From positions 307,777 to 371,776 of the forward strand of contig WTGP01000018.1 of the NCBI GenBank assembly GCA_011523505.1: a stretch of DNA of 64,000 bases, read 5' to 3'. The notes under the pieces were generated by a model. That model did not search any database. It was not told where the DNA came from and saw only the letters and a program-made list of their open reading frames with translations. Both the position numbers and the translations under genes were made by a program. Of this stretch, positions 54,465-63,277 are shown piece after piece. The number at the start of each line of letters is the position of its first letter. Positions within the stretch are counted from its first letter, which is position 1. Origin of the DNA: Gammaproteobacteria bacterium. GTDB lineage: Bacteria > Pseudomonadota > Gammaproteobacteria > Steroidobacterales > Foliamicaceae.

Positions 54465-55676
54465 CTATGACACGCGCACCGAAATCTGGTGCAATGAGTT
54501 GTTCAGATAGCCCTTGGGGTTCCAGGGCGGCGTGAACGGCTGGCTCACGCCGTTGCTGTCGGTGGCGCGCGCCCAGACCTGGTAATAGCCCGGTGCGGAA
54601 AACCGCACGTTTGCGGAAAACCGCTGCCAGGCGTGCGGATTGTGCGGCGGTGCCAGGTCGGCTGCCTGCCAGGTGGCGCCGTAGTCGGCGGAAACTTCCA
54701 CCCGCGCCACCTCGGTGTCGCCGGCCCAGGCGTGCCCCGCCACTTCCAGCTCGCGCGAATCGATCGCAAGGCCGGTCTGCGGTCGCGTGATCAGCGACTT
54801 GACCGGCATTGCGTGAATGATGCGCATGTCGTCTTCGGGAACAAACTCGCCCGGCGCGACCGGATGGGGCGGAACGCGGTAGGAGGAACCCGTCATCTTG
54901 GGCCCGTCGTGGACCACGTCGCGCAGCCAGATGCGCGTCAGCCACTTCTGCGAACAGGAGCCCGGCCAGCCGGGAATCACGAGGCGCAGCGGCGCCCCGT
55001 TCATGGGATGCAGCGGACCGCCGTTCATTTCGAACGCGATCAGGTTGTAGGGGTCCATGGCCTTCTTGAGCGGCACGCCGCGCGAAATCGGCAGTTTGCC
55101 GGGCGTGCCGGACAGGTGCACATCGGCGCCCTCGTGGGCCGTGTAGATCGCCGTCTCCTTGTAGCCCGCGGCCTTCAGCACGTCGGCCAGGCGCACGCCG
55201 GTCCATTCGGAGCAACCGACCGCACCGTGGGTCCACTGGTTGCCCCTCGCCGGAGGGTCGAATCCCGCCCGCCCGTTGCCGCCGCATTCGATGACCAGCC
55301 GGTAGCTAACTACTTCGAACTTCCGGCGCAACTCCTCGATGCTGAGCGTCATGGGGCGTTCCACCAGCCCGTCAATCCTGAGCGTCCAGGTATCGGGGTC
55401 CATGTCCGTCGGCACGATGCCGTTGTTGCGGATGAAATGCCGCGCCACCGGCGTGACCTCATCATCAAGCAGGTGCGCAGGCGTCTCGGCGGTCAGGGGC
55501 CGGTCGCCCAGCACCGTCAGACCTTCCTTGCCATCCAACGGCAGTGCCTGGGCGGAAGCCTCGGAAATGAAGCCGTAGCGCGACCAGCGGTCGAACGGTA
55601 AAGCGCTGCCCGCCACCGCGCCGACGGCGGCCATCCCCGCCCCTTTCAGAAATCGACGTCGCTTCGTGAAGTCCAT
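54465..55676 (-). CDS. sorA: Sulfite dehydrogenase molybdopterin subunit
   Basis: This is a 403-aa sulfite-oxidase-family enzyme that oxidises sulfite to sulfate in the periplasm. A Tat signal (TKRRRFLKGAGMAAVGAVAG) is present; the ATG before it is used. The molybdenum cysteine is Cys131 in LVIECGGNGRAGFDPP. The Moco domain is followed by a Mo-co dimerisation domain (about 290-400; EVSADYGATWQAADLAPP). sorB follows. It is divergent from gabD over an 18-bp palindrome. Confidence 0.92.
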   Translation of the reverse strand: MDFTKRRRFLKGAGMAAVGAVAGSALPFDRWSRYGFISEASAQALPLDGKEGLTVLGDRPLTAETPAHLLDDEVTPVARHFIRNNGIVPTDMDPDTWTLRIDGLVERPMTLSIEELRRKFEVVSYRLVIECGGNGRAGFDPPARGNQWTHGAVGCSEWTGVRLADVLKAAGYKETAIYTAHEGADVHLSGTPGKLPISRGVPLKKAMDPYNLIAFEMNGGPLHPMNGAPLRLVIPGWPGSCSQKWLTRIWLRDVVHDGPKMTGSSYRVPPHPVAPGEFVPEDDMRIIHAMPVKSLITRPQTGLAIDSRELEVAGHAWAGDTEVARVEVSADYGATWQAADLAPPHNPHAWQRFSANVRFSAPGYYQVWARATDSNGVSQPFTPPWNPKGYLNNSLHQISVRVS

Positions 55677-55683
55677 CGTGGCC

Positions 55684-55701
55684 CCGTATTCTAGAATACG
55701 G
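55684..55701. promoter_or_regulatory. 18-bp perfect palindrome between sorA and gabD
   Basis: CCGTATTCTAGAATACGG is a perfect inverted repeat and occupies over half of the 31-bp gap between the divergent sorA and gabD starts. It ends six bases before the gabD ATG. Its length and symmetry fit a dimeric regulator operator. No regulator gene is adjacent. A chance 18-bp palindrome at this exact place is unlikely. Confidence 0.6.
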
Positions 55702-55707
55702 TCGCTC

Positions 55708-57177
55708 ATGCAACAGGTTCCCGCACTAGAAGACCAGCGCCTGCTGAGAACAACGTCCTACGTGGACGGCGCCTGGGAGGCCGGCGAGGCGCGCGAAGTC
55801 CTGGCCGTGAACAATCCCGCGACGGGCGCGACGATCGCGGAAGTCCGGACGGCCAACGCAGCCGACACGCGGCGCGCCATCGAGGCCGCCCACCGCGCAT
55901 TCGGGGAATGGCGGCGAACCACGGTCAAAGAACGCGCAGGCATTCTCCGGCGCTGGTACGAACTGACGATCGAGGCGGCCGAAGACCTTGCGGTGCTGAT
56001 GACCGCCGAGCAGGGCAAGGCATTGTTCGAGTCGCGCGGCGAAATCCAATACGGCGCCTCCTTCATCGAGTGGTTCGCCGAACAGGCCAAGCGCGCCGAC
56101 GGCGACGTGTTCTCGGGCGCAACGCCGCATACGCGCGCCGTCTGCATACGCCAGCCGGTGGGCGTGGTTGCGGCCATCACGCCCTGGAACTTTCCCAATG
56201 CGATGATCGCGCGCAAGGTCGCGCCGGCGCTGGCCGCCGGCTGCACCGTGGTCGTCAAGCCGGCCGAGGACACGCCCCTGTCGGCGCTGGCGATGGCGGA
56301 ACTGGCCGAGCGGGCGGGCTTTCCGGCGGGCTGCTTCAACGTGGTGGTGGGCAACCCCCAGGAGATCGGCGCCGAGCTGACCGGCAGCCCGCTGGTGCGC
56401 AAGCTCAGCTTTACCGGCAGCACCGCGGTGGGCAAGCTGCTGGAGGAGCAATGCGCCCCAACGCTCAAACGCACCACGATGGAACTGGGCGGCAACGCGC
56501 CCTTCATCGTGTTCGACGACGCCGACCTGGACGACGCCATTGCCGGCGCCCTGCTCTCGAAATACCGCAACAGCGGCCAGACCTGCGTCTGCGCCAACCG
56601 CTTCCTGGTCCAGGACAGCATCTACGACGAGTTCTGCGAGCGCCTGGTGGCCGCCACCGGCGAGCTGGTGCTGGGCAACGGAGCGGACGAAGGCGTGACA
56701 CAGGGGCCGCTGATCAACACTGACGCAATCGAAAAGGTATCCGGCCTGGTCGAGGCGTCCATCGAGGCGGGCGCGGACTGCGTGATGGGCGGCGATCGCG
56801 CCGATCTCGGCGAGTGCTTCTATCCGCATACGGTCCTTCGTGACGTGACGCCGGACATGCCGGTGTTCCGCAACGAGATCTTCGGGCCGGTCGCGGCATT
56901 GACCCGCTTCAGCGACGAGACCGAAGCGATCGCGCTGGCGAACGACACCGACGCCGGCCTGTGCGCCTACGTCTACAGCCGCGATATCGGGCGCGTATGG
57001 CGCGTGGCCGAGGCGCTCGAATACGGCATGGTCGGCATGAACGAAGGGATCATCTCCAGCGAAATGGCCCCCTTCGGCGGCGTCAAGGCCAGCGGCTGGG
57101 GCCGCGAAGGCTCCCGCTACGGCATGGACGACTACATGGACATCAAGTACCTCTGCGTGGGCGGCCTCGACCGCTAA
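55708..57177 (+). CDS. gabD: NAD(P)-dependent succinate-semialdehyde dehydrogenase
   Basis: This is a 489-aa aldehyde dehydrogenase close to GabD. The nucleophile is Cys293 in NSGQTCVCANRFLVQDSIYD, and Glu259 lies in MELGGNAPFIVFDDADLD. VAAITPWNFPNAMIARKVAP and VNEGIISSEMAPFGGVKASG-like (here GMNEGIISSEMAPFGGVKAS) also match the family. It converts succinate semialdehyde to succinate, but other semialdehydes such as glutarate semialdehyde are possible. The ATG chosen follows the palindrome. A palindromic repeat lies five bases after its stop. Confidence 0.9.
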   Translation: MQQVPALEDQRLLRTTSYVDGAWEAGEAREVLAVNNPATGATIAEVRTANAADTRRAIEAAHRAFGEWRRTTVKERAGILRRWYELTIEAAEDLAVLMTAEQGKALFESRGEIQYGASFIEWFAEQAKRADGDVFSGATPHTRAVCIRQPVGVVAAITPWNFPNAMIARKVAPALAAGCTVVVKPAEDTPLSALAMAELAERAGFPAGCFNVVVGNPQEIGAELTGSPLVRKLSFTGSTAVGKLLEEQCAPTLKRTTMELGGNAPFIVFDDADLDDAIAGALLSKYRNSGQTCVCANRFLVQDSIYDEFCERLVAATGELVLGNGADEGVTQGPLINTDAIEKVSGLVEASIEAGADCVMGGDRADLGECFYPHTVLRDVTPDMPVFRNEIFGPVAALTRFSDETEAIALANDTDAGLCAYVYSRDIGRVWRVAEALEYGMVGMNEGIISSEMAPFGGVKASGWGREGSRYGMDDYMDIKYLCVGGLDR

Positions 57178-57181
57178 ACCT

Positions 57182-57211
57182 GGGAGCGAGGGCATGTCCC
57201 TCGCGGCGTCC
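57182..57211 (-). repeat. Palindromic interspersed repeat, copy 2 (after gabD)
   Basis: The reverse complement of these 30 bases matches 20006-20035 at 29 of 30 positions. The core is GCGAGGG, five bases, CCCTCGC. It lies five bases after the gabD stop, much as copy 1 lies nine bases after gspF. Only the 30-bp part is shared; the second hairpin of copy 1 is missing. Confidence 0.8.
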
Positions 57212-57247
57212 AGCCCTTCAGTTGGAAATCAACATGTCGTCTGCGTT

Positions 57248-57279
57248 TACAATATGTCCGGTCAATTCAACCAGTCATA
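57248..57279 (+). promoter_or_regulatory. Promoter -10 and imperfect palindrome before the antitoxin gene
   Basis: TACAAT (57248-57253) is a near-consensus -10. An imperfect 27-bp palindrome (57253-57279) with half-sites TATGTCCGGT and TATGACTGGT overlaps its end and finishes six bases before the antitoxin ATG. Such placement is typical for autoregulation by a toxin-antitoxin complex. No good -35 is seen at 17 bases. Confidence 0.45.
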
Positions 57280-57285
57280 AACAAG

Positions 57286-57537
57286 ATGAACGAAATCACA
57301 GCTACCCAGGCCAAGGCCCATCTTGCGGACCTCCTTCGCAGCGTCGAATCCGGAGAAACAATCGCCATCACGCGCCATGGCAAGACCATCGCCCACCTGG
57401 TGCCTGCCGTTTCCCGGAAACGCGACGCCCGACAGGCTGCCCTCGATCGCTTTGAAAAGCGGCGTGAACGCTGGAGGCGTGTCAAGGCATCGCGCAAGGA
57501 GATTCTTGCCTGGCGACACGAGGATCATCGCTTTTGA
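57286..57537 (+). CDS. Phd/YefM-type antitoxin
   Basis: This is an 83-aa antitoxin. The N-terminal DNA-binding part matches Phd/YefM: ITATQAKAHLADLLRSVESG, then ETIAITRHGKTIAHLVPA. The basic, charged C-terminal half (RFEKRRERWRRVKASRKEIL) is the likely toxin-binding tail. The stop overlaps the toxin start. It probably neutralises the toxin and represses the pair through the palindrome just upstream. Confidence 0.9.
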   Translation: MNEITATQAKAHLADLLRSVESGETIAITRHGKTIAHLVPAVSRKRDARQAALDRFEKRRERWRRVKASRKEILAWRHEDHRF

Positions 57538-57941
57538 GCAATCTGGTACTGGACGCATCCATCTCGCTGACCTGGCTGCTGGATGATGAGACCGCGCCCG
57601 AAGCCGATGCCGCAAGGCAGCGTCTTGCGACGTACAGCGCTTTTGTCCCGCGCATCTGGCACCTGGAAATGCGCAATGCCCTCCTGGTTGCCGAGCGCCG
57701 AGGGCGCCTGTCGCGCAGGATGTCCGAGGAGAGACTGGACGCCCTGTCGGAATTGCCCATCCGGACCGACCAGGAGCCGAACTTTCGCGCCGCCATGGAC
57801 CTGGCGCGAAAGCGGGGCATTACGTTCTACGATGCGCTCTACCTTGAACTGGCATTACGCATGACCGCGGCACTGGCCACACTGGACAAGGAGCTAGCGC
57901 ACGCGGCAGCAAACGAGGGCCTCGACGTTCTTACCGATTGA
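57534..57941 (+). CDS. PIN-domain toxin, VapC-like
   Basis: This is a 135-aa PIN ribonuclease. The acidic residues expected for metal binding are seen in LVLDASISLTWLL, WHLEMRNALL, TFYDALYLELALR and ATLDKELAHAA. VapC toxins cleave tRNA or rRNA; the target here is unknown. The start is TTG overlapping the antitoxin stop (TTGA), consistent with coupled translation. The gene ends 64 bases before tRNA-Ala. Confidence 0.9.
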   Translation: MSNLVLDASISLTWLLDDETAPEADAARQRLATYSAFVPRIWHLEMRNALLVAERRGRLSRRMSEERLDALSELPIRTDQEPNFRAAMDLARKRGITFYDALYLELALRMTAALATLDKELAHAAANEGLDVLTD

Positions 57942-58005
57942 CGGGTCCTTCAGCGCGCTAAAATTGCGATCCGCTGCCGGTCGGTTTCCTGGCCGCAGCC
58001 GCCAT

Positions 58006-58078
<73 letters not shown>

Positions 58079-58172
58079 GATTCACCCCGCAATAGCAGTC
58101 AACAAAAGCCCGGCACCCCGGGTGTGCTTGCCAGCGGACACCACACGCTGCGCGGACCGCCGGGATGTAAGT

Positions 58173-58208
58173 GCGGGGCGCCGCGCGGTCCCCCACGCGA
58201 CGCCCCGC
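58173..58208. terminator. Inverted repeat in the tRNA/TonB-receptor gap
   Basis: GCGGGGCG and CGCCCCGC flank 20 bases that hold a further CGCG pair, so a long GC hairpin can form. It lies in the 155-bp gap between the tRNA and the convergent TonB receptor end, about 25 bases past the receptor stop. No T-run follows on either strand. A termination role is guessed from position. Confidence 0.35.
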
Positions 58209-58233
58209 CGGGGGCTAACTCAAGGCAACGGCC

Positions 58234-61200
58234 CTACATTGCCCAGGTCAGTTCCAGATACAGGACCCGGCCGCGGGCGTCCCAGCGCGTCGGGTCGTAA
58301 CCCAGGATTCCGCTGAACGCCCACGGACTCGGCGATTCCCTCTCGAACAGGTTGCGCCCGCCGGCGCGCACCCGAAGCCCGTTGTCGAACCAGTAGCTGG
58401 CCGAAAGATCCACCGTCGTCAGCGAAGTGGCGTCGAACTCGGGAAGCTGCTGGAATGAAGTGAGGCAGCGCCCCACCACGTTGTTGCAACTTCCCGGCCT
58501 GTCGTTCGTGTAGCCCGGCCTGTAATAGACAAAGAGGTCCGCGGCGAGGCGTTGCCACTGCCAGGTCAGCTGACCTGTCAGCCGATACCGGTCACTACCG
58601 TGCTGCGTTCCCAACCGGTTTGTGGGCTCGGCCACTTCGGTCAACTGGAAATATTCGTCCAGGAATCTCGAATAGGTCAGGCGGGGCGTGAACCTGCCCA
58701 AGTTCATGGCGAAGGAGTACTCAACGGACGTCTCGAGGTACTCGCTGACCTTCACCGCCAGGTTGACCAATCCACGGGTAGCACCGATGGGATATCCGTT
58801 CTCGTCACGCTGGATGACTTTCTCGTTCCCTGCAATCAATTCCGGGTGGGTGCCCATGAAGCCGGCAGAGTTGGCGATCTTGTCCGTGAAGTCGGTCCGC
58901 GACCAATCCACCGTCCAGCGCAAACCGGGGATCGACTCAGGCCGCCAGTCGATGCCCAGGGACAATTTGTCCGCATATTCGGACCTGATTTCAGGATCGT
59001 ATGGAGCGTCAATAAGAGGCAGCACGACGCGCACGAAATCGTTTGCCCCTCTGTCCGGATGGAGATAGTCATGGAACAGAAGGGAAAAATTGCGCAGTCT
59101 GATGTCTTCGACACTGAATTGCTGCGAAATCAACGGCGGATGAAACGACTCCGTCCACGCCGCCCGGATCGACAGCGAATCGACCGGCTTGTACAGAAGG
59201 CCGATCCGCGGCGTGGTGTCCTTCTTTTCGACGTCGAGAATGTTGGCCGTGCCCACCAGGGTGTCGTACTCGGGTCCCCAGGCATTCACCCATCCCACGC
59301 CCGGCCGCCATGCTTGATATGCGTCCGGTTCGAATCCGCCTGGTATGCGTTCTATCCCGCCCTGCGGCCCATTGAAGGTATGCGTGTCGCGCCGGGCCTG
59401 CAGGCTCACATAAAGCTGTTGAACACCCGGGCGGGCATTGCTCTCTCCGAAAAGCGGAAAGCCCAGTTCCATGAACTCGGCCCGCAGCCCGGATTCGGGT
59501 TCCGGTACGGCAAAGGCATCCGCCCAGTAATCCAATACGTCCCTGCCCCGGTCGGCAAACCAACTCCAGTTGCGCCCGATCTTTCTTGTGCGGTCCTCGA
59601 GACCCACGACATAGTTGATGGGTCCGCCCCAGATCTCCAGCAGACTGCCGCGCAGAACCGCCTCTATTGTGGTGCTTACGGTGCGGCCTGCGAAGTCGAA
59701 GGTGGGCACAAGGAACGATGACAGATCTGCGCCCTGGGCGGTGCCGTCGCCAAACGGGTTGAATGCGACGTTGGGATCGGGACTCGACAGGATCCCATAG
59801 AACTCTTCCGCGGTGGGTTCAGCCTGGGTCCGGTGGTACCGGGCGCGCCAGGCCACCGATTCGTGCTCGGATTCGGAGCGCGTCACGCTCACGTCCAATT
59901 CGTGGCTGGCGCCGAACCGCCAGACGGCGCCGAGGTTGTACGTCTGCATCGTGTGTTCCGATTCGTCATTGGCGGTCGGAAACTGGCCCGACTCCACTTC
60001 GCGAAACGGAGCATAGGTCACCGCCAGGTCGTATCCGAACGGGTTGTAGGCATTGTCGGCCCCGATGATGTAGTCGTCGGCAAAGGTCCGTTCCTGGATA
60101 TAGGCATCGTGTTCGGAAAAAAGCGCCTCCGCATAGACCATCAGGTCCTCGCCGAGATATTGTTCGGCGCGCAGGTTCAGGCCCAGGCTCTCCGAAACCC
60201 ACCCGTTTTGGGGCGGCACGTAGTCGAACAGCGTAAGTTCCTCCGTGAAGTCGTCCACTGTCGCGCCGACGCCGCTGTGTCCGGGCGGCAGCTGCAGGCG
60301 TGGGGCGCCGAACGCGCATCTCGGAAGGACCAGCCAGTAGGTGGAAAAGAATCCCCCACGCTGACGGCATACGATACCGGGCTGCGTGGTCGCGCTGCGC
60401 CTGTCGTACTCCGGTCCCAATACATCGCGATAGTCCATGCTGGTCCAGATCTTGCGGTTGTTGACCGGGTCCGACTCATCGCGCGAGAGGTCCGCGGTCA
60501 CGCTGCCGCTGCCCCACGCGTAGCCGCCGCGCACGCTCATCACCCTTCGGTCCGCATCGGTGGCGCTGTATTCCTGGCGAACCGTCACCTCCAGGCCGGT
60601 AAAGCGCTTCTTGGTGATGAAGTTGATGACGCCGCCGATGGCGTCGGAACCGTAGATCGCGGACGCGGAACCCAGGTCGATGTCAACACGCTCGATTGCC
60701 GAAAGCGGAATGTTCACGAGGTTTACGGCGTTGTACTCCGAGCCGCCCCGGCCGGAGACGCGCCGCCCGTTGAGCAGTATCAGCGAGTTCTCCGAACCGA
60801 GGGCGCGCAGGTTCGCGAACGACACCCCAATGGCCATTCCATCCGCGTTGCTTATTTCCCGATCCACGTCGACGGGCGCGGAAAAGTGCCGGCCACTCTG
60901 GGACGTATTCGAGGCATAGGCCCAAGGCATCTGGCGAAGCAGTTCTTCCACTGTGGAGATGCCGCGCCGCGCCATGTCGTCGGCGGTCAAGCTGATGACA
61001 TTGGCCGTGGGATCGCCCCCCTGCATTCGCGAACCGGTGATCCGCTGTTCCTGCAACTCGAGCGGCGCTTCTTCTTCATTCGCATCTTCCTCCCCGGCAT
61101 CCTCCTCGTCCTCCCCGCCCTCGCTGGCGGATTCCTGCGCCTCGCGGACCACGATCCTGCTCTCCGAGGCGAATTCGTACGTGAGGCCCGTATCGGCCAA

Positions 61201-61455
61201 TAGCGCCGCCAGGGCCTCTTCAATCCGATATTCGCCCTTCAGTCCTTCGACTTCCTTGTTCTTGCCGGTCTCCCCGTCCAGCACAATCTCCATGCCCGAC
61301 GATGTGGCCAGCTTCACCAAGGCCGAACCGGCGTCCTGCGTCTCGATGTCGAGCGACAACACCTCGTCGGACTGCGCGTGGGCGCCGACCGTTGCAAGGG
61401 CCAGCGCGGCCAGCGCGACGGCCGGTAAAAAGTTCCGGTTCCGAATGTTGTTCAT
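58234..61455 (-). CDS. TonB-dependent outer-membrane receptor with STN signalling domain
   Basis: This is a 1073-aa outer-membrane receptor. A signal peptide (FLPAVALAALALATVGAHAQ) is followed by an STN domain (about 35-105; LDIETQDAGSALVKLATSSG), an acidic linker rich in Glu and Asp (about 107-130), a plug (about 135-250; GGDPTANVISLTADDMARRG, IYGSDAIGGVINFITKKRFT) and a long barrel ending YLELTWAM. The ATG has AGGAGGGGA upstream. STN receptors signal to FecR-like anti-sigma factors, and the two upstream genes are exactly those. The ligand is unknown. Confidence 0.95.
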   Translation of the reverse strand: MNNIRNRNFLPAVALAALALATVGAHAQSDEVLSLDIETQDAGSALVKLATSSGMEIVLDGETGKNKEVEGLKGEYRIEEALAALLADTGLTYEFASESRIVVREAQESASEGGEDEEDAGEEDANEEEAPLELQEQRITGSRMQGGDPTANVISLTADDMARRGISTVEELLRQMPWAYASNTSQSGRHFSAPVDVDREISNADGMAIGVSFANLRALGSENSLILLNGRRVSGRGGSEYNAVNLVNIPLSAIERVDIDLGSASAIYGSDAIGGVINFITKKRFTGLEVTVRQEYSATDADRRVMSVRGGYAWGSGSVTADLSRDESDPVNNRKIWTSMDYRDVLGPEYDRRSATTQPGIVCRQRGGFFSTYWLVLPRCAFGAPRLQLPPGHSGVGATVDDFTEELTLFDYVPPQNGWVSESLGLNLRAEQYLGEDLMVYAEALFSEHDAYIQERTFADDYIIGADNAYNPFGYDLAVTYAPFREVESGQFPTANDESEHTMQTYNLGAVWRFGASHELDVSVTRSESEHESVAWRARYHRTQAEPTAEEFYGILSSPDPNVAFNPFGDGTAQGADLSSFLVPTFDFAGRTVSTTIEAVLRGSLLEIWGGPINYVVGLEDRTRKIGRNWSWFADRGRDVLDYWADAFAVPEPESGLRAEFMELGFPLFGESNARPGVQQLYVSLQARRDTHTFNGPQGGIERIPGGFEPDAYQAWRPGVGWVNAWGPEYDTLVGTANILDVEKKDTTPRIGLLYKPVDSLSIRAAWTESFHPPLISQQFSVEDIRLRNFSLLFHDYLHPDRGANDFVRVVLPLIDAPYDPEIRSEYADKLSLGIDWRPESIPGLRWTVDWSRTDFTDKIANSAGFMGTHPELIAGNEKVIQRDENGYPIGATRGLVNLAVKVSEYLETSVEYSFAMNLGRFTPRLTYSRFLDEYFQLTEVAEPTNRLGTQHGSDRYRLTGQLTWQWQRLAADLFVYYRPGYTNDRPGSCNNVVGRCLTSFQQLPEFDATSLTTVDLSASYWFDNGLRVRAGGRNLFERESPSPWAFSGILGYDPTRWDARGRVLYLELTWAM

Positions 61456-61481
61456 GGTCTTCCCCTCCTGGTTTGGTGTTG

Positions 61482-62516
61482 TCAACTGTCGTTCCCGGTG
61501 GACGCACTAATCACGATCCGGTCGTAGTAGCGCGTGACTTCGATCGGCAGAACCTGTTCCAGGCTTTGCAGCGCGCCATCGATCTCGGTCACGCGGACGA
61601 CCGTGTAGACGCTCAGATCCATGACCGACGCGTCTTCGATCAGGATCTTTCTGCGCGAATAGCGATTCAGCTCCCGTACCACCTGAGACAGGGGCTCGTA
61701 GGAAAAGCTGAGCAGGCCGCTGCGCCAGTCGCGGTAGCGGTCCATGGACTCGGGCTGAAACGCCGTCAGCTCGTTTCGGCTTACGTCAAACTCGGCGACC
61801 CAGCCGGCCTCCACGCGCCGCGGGCCGGGTCCGCGCATCGTGACCGGCGGAGGCAATGCGGACAAATCGGCCGTAACTTCGTGAAACGTAACCGCGCCCT
61901 CGATCACCGCCACCTGGTAGCGGCCCGGGTCCATGAGCACATTGAATGCCGTCCCGAGCACGGTAACCGCATGCGTACCGAGCCCTACCCTGAAGGGTCG
62001 GTCCGGATCTTCCGCCACCTCGAAATAGGCTTCGCCGCGCTCCAGCAGGACCCGGCGCTCCGGCCCGCTGTAATCCACCACCAACTGGCCGCCGGTATTG
62101 AGCGTGATCACACTGCCATCGGTCAGTTCGATGGTCTGCTGCTCGCCGATGCGGGTGAAGTACTTGTGCAGGTGGCTTTCGTCCGGCCCGCGCCACGGCC
62201 AGACCAACGCCAGTACCGCGCCGACGGCGACCAGCATCCCGGCGACCAGGCCGAGCGCGACACGCCGGTTCCGTCGGCGCTGCTGCAACAGGCGTCCGTA
62301 GTCCGTGGCGATCGCTTCCATCCTGCGATCGCCGGCAAATCGCGCGACCCCATCGTAGGCCGCCAGCAACTCGTCCAATTCCTCCCGGTACTTCGGATCG
62401 CTCCGCCTCCGGCTGTGGATCGCCATGGCCTCGGCCTCCGAAAGTTCATCCGACCAAAGCCTTACCAGCGCATGGGCGACATCGCCGCCCATAATCTCCT
62501 GCAGGTTCTTCAGCAC
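61482..62516 (-). CDS. FecR-family anti-sigma factor / sigma regulator
   Basis: This is a 344-aa FecR-like protein. A cytoplasmic N-terminal part (about 1-80, DUF4880-like with LWSDELSEAEAMAIHSRRRS) is followed by one membrane segment (about 85-108; VALGLVAGMLVAVGAVLALV) and a periplasmic FecR domain (IELTDGSVITLNTGGQLVVD, ERRVLLERGEAYFEVAEDPD). The C-terminal STN-like part would contact the receptor. It overlaps the sigma-factor stop by seven bases and precedes the receptor by 26. Confidence 0.93.
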   Translation of the reverse strand: MLKNLQEIMGGDVAHALVRLWSDELSEAEAMAIHSRRRSDPKYREELDELLAAYDGVARFAGDRRMEAIATDYGRLLQQRRRNRRVALGLVAGMLVAVGAVLALVWPWRGPDESHLHKYFTRIGEQQTIELTDGSVITLNTGGQLVVDYSGPERRVLLERGEAYFEVAEDPDRPFRVGLGTHAVTVLGTAFNVLMDPGRYQVAVIEGAVTFHEVTADLSALPPPVTMRGPGPRRVEAGWVAEFDVSRNELTAFQPESMDRYRDWRSGLLSFSYEPLSQVVRELNRYSRRKILIEDASVMDLSVYTVVRVTEIDGALQSLEQVLPIEVTRYYDRIVISASTGNDS

Positions 62517-63112
62517 GAGTGTTCTCCCGTCGTTTCAGTGTTCCGCCGCGCCTTGTGGAGCCGCCTCGTGGCCCGGTACAGGTAGCGCTCGACCTGGCGT
62601 ACCGAGACGCCCATGTGCAGGGCGATCTGCTCATAACTCATGTTGCGCAAGCGCTGCAGCAGCAGCGCCACGCGCCAGTTCAGCGGCAGGTTCAGGATGA
62701 CCGCCCGGATCGCTTCCAGCTCCAGCTGCGCCGCCACGACCCGCTCGGGGGTGCGCTCGTCCACACGATCGGAGTCGAGTTCCCCTTGCGCACTGGCGTA
62801 GGCGGTGCGCACCCGCTGCTTGCGCCAGCGGTCGGAGACCAGGCCGCTGGCCATGCTCAGCAGATAGGCCCGGTTGCTTCCCGTCTCGGCGGTCATTTTT
62901 TCTTCCAGCCCCCGGGCGCCCATCAGGCGTGCAAAGACCTCCTGCACGACATCCTCGATCTCCTCCCGGCGCACGGACCGGCCCCGCAGAAACACGCGCA
63001 AGGCGCGGCCATGCTGCGCAAACAACTGCTCGACCAGCTGCCTGCGGGCGGGCCGTTCGCGCGAGCCCAGCTCGACGACGTTGTGATCTCGGGGATTGCT
63101 CGATCGGCGCAA
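62510..63112 (-). CDS. ECF-family RNA polymerase sigma factor (FecI-like)
   Basis: This is a 200-aa ECF sigma factor. Region 2 is around residues 25-90 (IEDVVQEVFARLM, AYLLSMASGLVSDRWRKQRV), and region 4 around 135-190 (RVALLLQRLRNMSYEQIALH, MGVSVRQVERYLYRATRRLH). The start is TTG in the absence of a nearby ATG or GTG, with GAGGG upstream. With FecR and the STN receptor it forms a cell-surface signalling set that probably activates the receptor gene. Confidence 0.93.
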   Translation of the reverse strand: MRRSSNPRDHNVVELGSRERPARRQLVEQLFAQHGRALRVFLRGRSVRREEIEDVVQEVFARLMGARGLEEKMTAETGSNRAYLLSMASGLVSDRWRKQRVRTAYASAQGELDSDRVDERTPERVVAAQLELEAIRAVILNLPLNWRVALLLQRLRNMSYEQIALHMGVSVRQVERYLYRATRRLHKARRNTETTGEHSC

Positions 63113-63277
63113 AAAAGGAGCCCTCTATAGATTCATCGTTTCAGGAACGCGGAATCCCCCCCGGAAGGACAAGTCGACTGAAGTGGAGAGCGTATCCCGC
63201 CCCCGGGCGTTCGCGACGGTGCAGTCCAGCCTATGTAAGGCCGTCGAAGCGGCGCTGGAAGCGGCGGCCGGCTGCGG

